Source: Bacillota bacterium (GTDB lineage: Bacteria; Bacillota_E; Sulfobacillia; Sulfobacillales; Sulfobacillaceae). Taken from it: 7,499 nucleotides of DNA. The DNA is taken from assembly GCA_021802225.1 (NCBI GenBank), contig JAKAAS010000070.1:1-7499 (forward strand), read 5' to 3'. Each line of letters starts with the position of its first letter. The stretch's first letter is position 1. The notes beneath the pieces are model-generated. The model ran no database searches, was not told the DNA's origin, and was given only the letters and a program-made list of their open reading frames with translations. Below, piece after piece: positions 1 through 4,500 of the stretch. Position numbers and translations under genes: made by a program.

Positions 1-2
1 AA

Positions 3-338
3 AGCACATGGTCTCGGCTCAATTCTGGTCTTTATCATGCGATGGTGTTCACGGAACGCAGGGGCCAGCGGACGTACCGACCTGAGGGGCGGTACTATTA
101 CACCAATCTTTACGATCCCGCAAACTTTTCTATGGCGCAGTCTTACCTGACGCATTACATTCAGGCACACGATCCGTCTGCAGCGCTAAAAACTCTCATA
201 TTCCGGATGCCGGATTCCCACAACGTCACGGGCTTAGCCACCATCGTGGTTCCCGTATTACCCGGAGTCACCAGGACCGTCGAGTTAAACGACACCATTC
301 CAGTATTCCACTTCTCGCATTTGTCGGGCTTCTCCTGA
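3..338 (+). CDS. Unrecognised reading frame, 5' end outside the window
   Basis: A frame is open from the first complete codon of the window (position 3) to a TGA at 336-338, giving 111 codons. An internal ATG at 42 has no Shine-Dalgarno sequence in front of it, so this is more likely the tail of a longer frame than a gene starting at 42. The text is protein-like: aromatic-rich around GRYYYTNLYDPANFS, then a hydrophobic stretch LATIVVPVLPGV. I recognise no domain or catalytic motif, signal peptide or membrane segment. The same frame resumes after the stop and reaches 623, interrupted only by TGA 336, TAA 354 and TAG 480, so it may be the front of a pseudogene. It is the only plus-strand candidate of any size in the window. 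Function unknown. Confidence 0.35.
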   Translation, partial: STWSRLNSGLYHAMVFTERRGQRTYRPEGRYYYTNLYDPANFSMAQSYLTHYIQAHDPSAALKTLIFRMPDSHNVTGLATIVVPVLPGVTRTVELNDTIPVFHFSHLSGFS

Positions 339-639
339 TGGGGCTGGGGCTCCTAACGACCCCGCAAGGCTGGGGCGTCGGGATGCGGGGTGCAGTCCCA
401 CAACGATTGTGCCGCCCTATTCGGGAAAGCCCATACGACCGTTACCGGACCCCCGGACATCTTTTCTCAAGGGCCACCATAGTGGGATGACACGAAAATC
501 CTTGATCTGTCGTATCGACACGGTCATATTAACCAAATCCAAGTAGGTCTACCAGGGGAAATTTGCGAAAGGTTCTTTCTCGCATCCGGTGATGATGATG
601 CTGTGAGTTTTCCACCCGTATAAAATACCTTGTGCTCCC
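339..639. other. Intergenic or decayed coding stretch
   Basis: No intact gene is visible. The plus-strand frame of the preceding ORF continues here with stops at 354-356 and 480-482 and ends at TAA 621-623. Its last part (483-620) reads as an uninterrupted, protein-like 46-codon segment that includes LPGEICERFFLASGDDDA. A second plus frame is also open from about 289 to 547, so stop scarcity in this GC-rich DNA is weak evidence. A 7-bp inverted repeat, CCCCGCA (360-366) with TGCGGGG (384-390), could form a hairpin but has no following T-run, so it is not a convincing terminator. Confidence 0.3.
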
Positions 640-1218
640 CTACAAATTCAACCCCAAATACACCGCATCCCGATCCTCGCGGCGAATGCCGATGTACGCC
701 AGCGTCGTGCCCGGGCTGCTGTGGTTGAGAATCTGCTGAATGATGGCCAAATCCACGCCGGACGTATACGCCCAGTAACCAAACGTCTTGCGCAGCGAAT
801 GCGACCCAATGGGATCTGTGACTCCCGCCAATCGGGCGGCATCGCGGAGAAGCTGCCAGGCTTGCCCCCGCTGCAACGGGCGGCCATGCTTGCGGGACGG
901 AAAGAGCGGATCGGTTGGCTGGGCCATCAGACGGGTGGCCAGATAGGCTTGCAACGCCTTCTTGGCTGTGGCGCTAATCGGAAAATCTTTCGTCTTGCCC
1001 GTCTTCTGTTCCGTGACGTGCATTCGTTCCCGCCATTTGCTTGGGGTTTCGCGCACATCCCCGACCGCCAAGTGCAGGAGGTCACTAATCCGTAATCCGC
1101 TATTAATGCCCAACGTAAACCACGCTGCATCGCGGAGATTCTGCGCCGCCAGAATCTTGCGGATGGCTTCGATTTGTTTTTTGTCTCGCAGAGGTTCTAC
1201 AGTATTCACGGTCGTCAT
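640..1218 (-). CDS. Small stand-alone tyrosine recombinase (integrase catalytic domain only)
   Basis: This encodes a site-specific DNA recombinase that cuts and rejoins DNA through a 3'-phosphotyrosine intermediate. The 192 residues correspond to the catalytic domain of the phage-integrase family. The full set of active-site residues is visible: Arg43 in GLRISD, Lys72 in QKTGK, His140 and Arg143 in HSLRKTFG, His166 in LNHSS and the nucleophile Tyr175 in TLAYIG. The N-terminal SAM-like core-binding domain of full-length integrases (300 aa or more) is absent, as in short YoeC- or FimB/FimE-like recombinases. The Shine-Dalgarno AGGAGG (1220-1225) lies 1 nt from the ATG at 1218 but 10 nt from GTG codon 4 (1207-1209), so GTG is the likelier true start (189 aa). 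No excisionase or phage genes flank it. Partner sites may be the inverted repeats upstream. Family assignment is firm; biological target and element type are unknown. Confidence 0.93.
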   Translation of the reverse strand: MTTVNTVEPLRDKKQIEAIRKILAAQNLRDAAWFTLGINSGLRISDLLHLAVGDVRETPSKWRERMHVTEQKTGKTKDFPISATAKKALQAYLATRLMAQPTDPLFPSRKHGRPLQRGQAWQLLRDAARLAGVTDPIGSHSLRKTFGYWAYTSGVDLAIIQQILNHSSPGTTLAYIGIRREDRDAVYLGLNL

Positions 1219-1225
1219 CCCTCCT
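1219..1225 (-). promoter_or_regulatory. Shine-Dalgarno that decides the recombinase start
   Basis: On the minus strand AGGAGGG directly abuts the ATG at 1218-1216, which is too close for normal initiation. The GTG at 1209-1207 lies 10 nt beyond AGGAGG. This favours translation from codon 4 of the longest frame. Confidence 0.55.
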
Positions 1226-1281
1226 GTGCGCTTCGACTTCCCTCATTCACGGTATCCACTACACTAGTGGCTTCACAGCCT

Positions 1282-1310
1282 ATTATAGCGGATTCCCCGT
1301 GGTCCGACCA
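1282..1310 (-). promoter_or_regulatory. Putative recombinase promoter
   Basis: On the minus strand a consensus -10 hexamer TATAAT occupies 1287-1282, about 65 nt before the recombinase start. At 17-bp spacing the -35 position (1310-1305) reads TGGTCG, only 3 of 6 matches to TTGACA. The weak -35 falls inside the palindrome at 1299-1311, as expected for a regulated promoter. Predicted from sequence only. Confidence 0.45.
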
Positions 1311-1311
1311 C
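1299..1311. promoter_or_regulatory. Palindrome GTGGTC-C-GACCAC, possible operator
   Basis: Perfect 6-bp arms around one central base. It overlaps the expected -35 box of the putative recombinase promoter, so a dimeric repressor bound here would block RNA polymerase. No copy was noticed elsewhere in the window and the cognate regulator is unknown. Confidence 0.35.
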
Positions 1312-1342
1312 TCAGAGGCCCGTCAAAGCTCGTGGACAGTTC

Positions 1343-1375
1343 CCCGCGAGGCCTTGCCCTTGTTGGGTTCGCGGG
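1343..1375. repeat. Inverted repeat CCCGCGA / TCGCGGG
   Basis: Arms at 1343-1349 and 1369-1375 are perfectly complementary over 7 bp with a 19-nt loop. The loop itself contains CCC-TTGTT-GGG, so a two-level hairpin is possible. It sits between the putative recombinase promoter and the larger inverted repeat at 1390-1428. The following CTTTA is not a proper U-tract on either strand, so a terminator role is unlikely. Confidence 0.4.
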
Positions 1376-1389
1376 CTTTACGCGGGCGT

Positions 1390-1428
1390 TCTGCGAATCG
1401 GACAGAATGCGCTTCTGTCCGATGCAGA
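1390..1428. repeat. Strong inverted repeat, 11-bp perfect arms plus 5-bp outer arms
   Basis: ATCGGACAGAA (1397-1407) and TTCTGTCCGAT (1413-1423) are perfect complements around the 5-nt centre TGCGC. Outside them TCTGC (1390-1394) pairs with GCAGA (1424-1428), leaving a 2-nt bulge (GA, 1395-1396) on one side. Stem length is 16 bp in total. No T-run follows, so it does not look like an intrinsic terminator. Two inverted arms of about 10 bp around a short asymmetric centre resemble a tyrosine-recombinase core site, and the recombinase gene begins about 180 bp away. That role is an inference. Confidence 0.55.
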
Positions 1429-2191
1429 CTTTAATAGATACGAGCGGTCTACTATTCATATAAACAGTATACTTACCTTATTGTCCGTTCTTATCGGCTC
1501 TCGCCCGTCATTATCAGATCTTAGCCGCTATGTAGTGTATGCGCGTCTTATCTGACTTCTGTCCCACGTCATGAGGCACGCAATGCTGGAGTTAACGACA
1601 TTACAGCAACGAGTAGATTTGACGGTTATAAAGTCTAGAGGTCCCTCATCCAGCATTCTGACAGCCAATTGTTGCTCGTCACGGTGCTTCCCCCGCAAGC
1701 GCTGTGCCTGCGGACGACTTCGGATGCGAGACACTTCGGACGCGGGCGGGGCCTGCATCCTCTAACGGTCTCCAGACGCCGATCTCACGATGTTCGCCGT
1801 CTGGACCGAGCAGATGCCCACCCTTTGACCTCAAGCATCCCGGGCCGAATACGCGGCGCTCTTGCAAGCGGTGTGTGCCTTGGCCGGGATGGATTTACCG
1901 GGCCGCACTTTTTAGTTGAGTGCCTGTACCGCGTGGGCCCAGTCGGCGGCGCCGTGGAGTGACGTAGTCTGGCAAGTCCGCACGGAGGATACACGGACAA
2001 AGTAGGACACAACTTTACACGTACTGCGCGCACCGAATTGTCGCGTTATACCCAAAGTGCGGAAGGGCCGCTTCTATTAGACGACACATGAATCGCCGTA
2101 TGACCCCCTTCTCCCAACAGACCATCCCGGCTCCCAGAAGGCGATAATGCTCTTGATCCCCCTGAATCCACTCAAATTGTGGTAGGCGATT

Positions 2192-2217
2192 CGCTTAGGC
2201 AGGTGCCAAATTAAGCG
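2192..2217 (-). other. Weak hairpin just past the acetyltransferase stop
   Basis: CGCTTA (2192-2197) and TAAGCG (2212-2217) are complementary, with GGCA/TGCC close inside. It lies 4 nt downstream of the acetyltransferase stop codon. On the minus strand it is not followed by a T-run, so it may stabilise the transcript end rather than act as a classical terminator. Confidence 0.2.
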
Positions 2218-2220
2218 CAA

Positions 2221-2766
2221 CTAGTCGTCGCGGTGCTTGTCAACACTCTCCTGCCATATCTCACGGGTGACGGCGTAAATGGACACGTTATGACCCTTCC
2301 ACAGAGTTTTCTCACGCCAGGTCATATTATTGCGCTGGGCCACGGCGATGGAGGGAAGGTTCTCGGGATTGATAATGGAGATGAGGTGGCTGGTTTCGAG
2401 ATTATGAAATCCCCAATCCCGACATGCGCGGGCGGCTTCTGTCGCGTAACCCCTTCCCCAAAATTTCCGGTTCAAGAGATATCCGATCTCAAATTCTGGC
2501 GTGCCTGGGTGAACCTCCTGCGGAATCACCCCGCACTGTCCCACAAACGCTCCGGTATGATCTTCGAGAATCCACATGCCTATTCCCCATACGGCATAAT
2601 TGTGCAGGGTCCACTGCACCCAGGCTTCCACTTCGGATCGGGTTCGGGTACGGGGATAATACTGCATCGCTACCGGATCCGAAAAAATTTGTAAGAGGTC
2701 ATCCACATCATTTTCTACCATGTGCCGCAATTGCAGGCGCAGGGTGGTAAGCACTACCATATTCAT
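2221..2766 (-). CDS. GNAT-family N-acetyltransferase, RimJ/RimL type
   Basis: A cytoplasmic acetyl-CoA-dependent acetyltransferase of about 181 aa, the usual length for the RimJ/RimL-like (Acetyltransf_3) branch of GNAT. The N-terminus LTTLRLQLRHM matches the typical opening strand (T-x-R-L-x-L-R). The central strand GYLLNRKFWGRGYATEA (about 95-111) carries the acetyl-CoA pyrophosphate-binding loop (Arg100 to Gly106, of the Q/R-x-x-G-x-G/A type). The INPENLPSIAVAQRNNM segment (about 132-148) is the conserved Asn-containing motif B. Family members modify ribosomal-protein N-termini, antibiotics or small amines; the substrate cannot be told here. GGAGG (2770-2774) is 3 nt from the ATG at 2766 but 9 nt from the ATG at 2760, so Met3 is the better start (179 aa). 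It is probably monocistronic with its own promoter. Confidence 0.88.
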   Translation of the reverse strand: MNMVVLTTLRLQLRHMVENDVDDLLQIFSDPVAMQYYPRTRTRSEVEAWVQWTLHNYAVWGIGMWILEDHTGAFVGQCGVIPQEVHPGTPEFEIGYLLNRKFWGRGYATEAARACRDWGFHNLETSHLISIINPENLPSIAVAQRNNMTWREKTLWKGHNVSIYAVTREIWQESVDKHRDD

Positions 2767-3284
2767 TGTCCTCCCGGTGGCAGGGTCAGGTAATTGCTAA
2801 TCTATTATAGACAAAGCCCTTCTGATTACAAGGCCTCCATACAAAACGGACGGGGGCATTGGGCTTGAGGCAGTACGGGCTAACATTCCAAGGTCAGGGG
2901 AGATGGCCAATTTCCCTAGCACCACCGATGGTGTGGGATTGATCTTTGTCAAAGTTCTGGTGATATCGTGTGCACGCGCAAGTCTACTATGTATGTCGGA
3001 ACAAGCTTCGATTGATTCCGACGTGTCGACCATTTTCTCCATGATGCGTAAAATTATCAGGACCCTGAAAAGTTGGATTTTGTGGTGACTGTTCTGCCCA
3101 TCGACCCGCCCACGGCACCCATGATACTACACAGTGTTGATTCTCACGTTATTTGGCAGAAAATGTACGTGTTTTTCTCAACCTCCTCCGCTGCATACAG
3201 ACTCTCTGCAAACCCTCCAGTAGCCTGCTTAGCGGCCAAACACTCTCCACCCATAGTCGGCGGACATAACACTACATGGGTTGA
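2767..3284. other. Gene-poor stretch with two antiparallel open frames
   Basis: A minus-strand ATG frame at 3042-2797 (81 aa) and a plus-strand frame open from 2801 to a TGA at 3086-3088 (95 codons, ATG at 2903) overlap almost completely. Neither has a Shine-Dalgarno sequence, and the 3' end of the minus frame covers the acetyltransferase promoter. Both give protein-like text (minus: LARAHDITRTLTKINP; plus: PPYKTDGGIGLEAV), so one may be a relic of a real gene. I assign no function. The rest, up to the transposase remnant, shows no recognisable gene. Confidence 0.3.
2804..2831 (-). promoter_or_regulatory. Promoter of the acetyltransferase gene
   Basis: On the minus strand the sequence TTGTAA (2831-2826, 4 of 6 matches to the -35 consensus) is followed after 16 bp by a perfect TATAAT (2809-2804). 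Transcription would start near 2797, about 30 nt before the coding start. This is the best sigma-A-type promoter in the window. Confidence 0.6.
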
Positions 3285-3470
3285 TCAGTTGTCCAGAGTC
3301 TGCATCCGCCGTTCGTTGTAGAAGCAGAGCCAGTCGGCAATCATCCGCGTAGGCTCCACAAATGTGTCAAACGTCTGATTGCACCAGCATTCCCATTCGA
3401 GCACGCTATGCTAAAATTCGATGTAAGAATTTTTGTTCGGGATGGAATGGGGAATGCGCTCATGGCTCAT
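3285..3470 (-). pseudogene. IS3-type transposase remnant (C-terminal part of the DDE domain)
   Basis: Reading the minus strand from 3470, one frame gives MSHERIPHSIPNKNSYIEF, then an amber TAG (3413-3411), then HSVLEWECWCN and later DWLCFYNERRMQTLDN, ending at TGA 3287-3285. IS3-family OrfB proteins end in this way. A segment of the type I-E-S-F-H-S-x-L-E carries the third catalytic acidic residue, followed about 30-40 residues on by a Tyr-Asn-x-x-Arg motif. Here the glutamate and the YNERR motif are kept, but the amber sits between IEF and HS. The extreme C-terminus after YNERRMQTL is shorter than normal. The frame stays open upstream to 3572 without recognisable transposase sequence, and no OrfA or element ends are evident. 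It is therefore a truncated, inactive relic. Family-level call by motif reading only. Confidence 0.62.
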
Positions 3471-3837
3471 TTGCATCCAGGCTCGGCCCCAAGCCGCTGG
3501 ATCCCCGGGGCATGGACCATGTCTCGCATCTGCTCCATATGCCCAACCGAAGGCAGTAACAATCTTAGGACCTCACCGCACACATCCGTCGAGATCTACC
3601 ACCTGCAGAGTGATTCCCGATCGCCCCGAGAGCTTTGCTGGCCCAGTGGAACAGTCATTTATCATCATTTCCCCCGAATGACTCTGGGTGTGGTTCCATG
3701 GCTCCTCTCTTGAATCTTCAAAAATAATGTCTTGACAACGTGATCCACCTTATTAACTCGGCGATCATTGATCCTGTTTTGCCAGGCCGTTTAGTTGAGG
3801 CGATCACCCACGCGACATGGTCGTCCTCCGAGTTTAA
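3411..3837. other. Remainder of the gene-poor interval before the metabolic cluster
   Basis: No intact gene is seen between the transposase remnant and the stop codon at 3838. The plus-strand frames here overlap each other, lack Shine-Dalgarno sequences and show no domains. Two long-range inverted repeats are present (3647-3698 and 3752-3838) and are listed separately. No terminator with a clear stem and T-run is visible after the cluster. Confidence 0.4.
3647..3698. repeat. Nested inverted repeat TGGAAC-AGTCATT / AATGACT...GTTCCA
   Basis: TGGAAC followed immediately by AGTCATT (3647-3659) is complementary to AATGACT (3677-3683) and, after a 9-nt gap, GTTCCA (3693-3698). It could be an altered insertion-sequence end pair or a structured RNA element. 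There is no further evidence for either. Confidence 0.3.
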
Positions 3838-3838
3838 T
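3752..3838. repeat. Inverted repeat ATTAACTCGG / CCGAGTTTAAT around the 3' end of the cluster
   Basis: The arms at 3752-3761 and 3828-3838 pair over 10 bp apart from one extra T, and the right arm touches the flavin-reductase stop codon. Between them are a perfect palindrome GATCATTGATC (3763-3773) and two copies of GGCGATCA (3760-3767 and 3799-3806). A 66-nt loop is long for a terminator. A boundary or protein-binding role is possible. Confidence 0.3.
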
Positions 3839-4389
3839 TAAGGTTCTTCCATGGGCTGCAGAGGAAGCTCTCGAACATCGTCATACCCACGAAAAGGCAT
3901 TTTGACTTTGGATATGTTCCCAACGTCATTGACGAGTAAATCTGGGGTCTTTCGCAAAGTTACTGCACTGATCGTTCTTCCTATCATCCAATAAAAATCA
4001 CCCAAATCGATTAAATCGTCTAGCCAGCACTCAAAATGCGCTTTAGCCCCGGCCCATAAAGGAACTCCCGTTTTGTTTCCATAAATGATAGATGTCTCTC
4101 CAAGTGATGCCGGTGTTTGTGCTCCATGAAGAAAACTCACCAGGAGATCATACTGGTCGTTTGCCAACAAAGATAACCCGATCCGACGACCATTTTGAAC
4201 GATAAGAGCTCCTTCCATCTCCTTAGCCATCGCAACCCCCATCCGAGGGGGTTTGTGGGATACAGGACTTACCCAGCATCCATTGTGCATATGGCTTTTT
4301 GTTCCATCCGACGTCGAAATAATAAAGGTTCCTCGTCGTCTACCGTCATAAATGGGTTCGGTCCAGTCAAATTTCGCACCAGTGTCCAC
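3838..4389 (-). CDS. Flavin-reductase-like protein, FMN-binding split barrel
   Basis: The protein resembles the flavin reductase-like domain family (DIM6/NTAB type), which binds FMN and passes electrons from NAD(P)H to free flavin or acts as a flavin-containing oxidoreductase. From the GTG start (183 aa), GTFIISTSDGTKSH (about 20-33) is the first strand. NGCWVSPVSHKPPRMGVAM (about 36-54) is the hallmark N...VS...PP-x-x-x-V stretch that contacts flavin. The AHFECWLDD and GDFYWMIGRTISAV segments form the usual later strands. I prefer GTG at 4389 because AAAGGAGG (4397-4404) lies 7 nt upstream. An ATG at 4485 with GAGGG at 7 nt would add 32 charged residues and place the start 15 nt after the glycosidase stop. 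It is the last gene of the cluster, and no monooxygenase partner is in the window. Cytoplasmic. The domain is likely; the substrate is unknown. Confidence 0.8.
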   Translation of the reverse strand: MDTGAKFDWTEPIYDGRRRGTFIISTSDGTKSHMHNGCWVSPVSHKPPRMGVAMAKEMEGALIVQNGRRIGLSLLANDQYDLLVSFLHGAQTPASLGETSIIYGNKTGVPLWAGAKAHFECWLDDLIDLGDFYWMIGRTISAVTLRKTPDLLVNDVGNISKVKMPFRGYDDVRELPLQPMEEP

Positions 4390-4396
4390 TACGGTC

Positions 4397-4404
4397 CCTC
4401 CTTT
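4397..4404 (-). promoter_or_regulatory. Strong internal Shine-Dalgarno favouring the GTG start
   Basis: On the minus strand AAAGGAGG is followed after 7 nt by GTG (4389-4387). It lies inside the longest frame, where it encodes Lys-Lys-Gly-Gly, so it could be coincidental. The competing ATG at 4485 has GAGGG (4493-4497), also at 7 nt. Confidence 0.45.
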
Positions 4405-4500
4405 CTTATCTTCATCTTTAACAAGCTCTCGACTCGTCTCCAATGAGAACATACATAACGCTTGAACATGGGTGACTATGCCCATTAAGCATCCCTCACA

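Larger units (their letters stand above)
1219..2220. other. About 1 kb without a credible intact gene
   Basis: Beyond the promoter and inverted repeats near the recombinase, only short, mutually overlapping open frames are present, none with a Shine-Dalgarno sequence or a recognised domain. Two stretches look like decayed coding DNA. A plus-strand frame at 1766-2080, with stops at 1826, 1913, 2003 and 2078, contains protein-like pieces such as RAEYAALLQAVCALAG. A minus-strand frame at 2194-2015 (59 codons, no start) includes FEWIQGDQEHYRLLGAG. Neither can be assigned to a family by eye. The overall picture is insertion-sequence or gene debris. Confidence 0.4.

Noticed and set aside
591..600. 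Short GAT tandem repeat
   Set aside because: Three units only; common by chance and no array extends from it.
648..1267. Several open frames of 60-124 codons on both strands over the recombinase gene
   Set aside because: They are shadows of the recombinase, which has the full catalytic motif set and a Shine-Dalgarno sequence; the overlapping frames have neither.
1390..1428. Intrinsic terminator
   Set aside because: The stem is strong but no T-run follows on either strand, and no gene on the proper strand ends there.
1390..1428. Integron attC site
   Set aside because: The conserved R'/R'' core bases (GTTRRRY type) are absent and the recombinase lacks the integron-integrase features I would expect.
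2233..2750. Plus-strand frames of 153 and 108 codons opposite the acetyltransferase
   Set aside because: The minus-strand GNAT motifs, promoter and Shine-Dalgarno are convincing; the plus frames show no motif.
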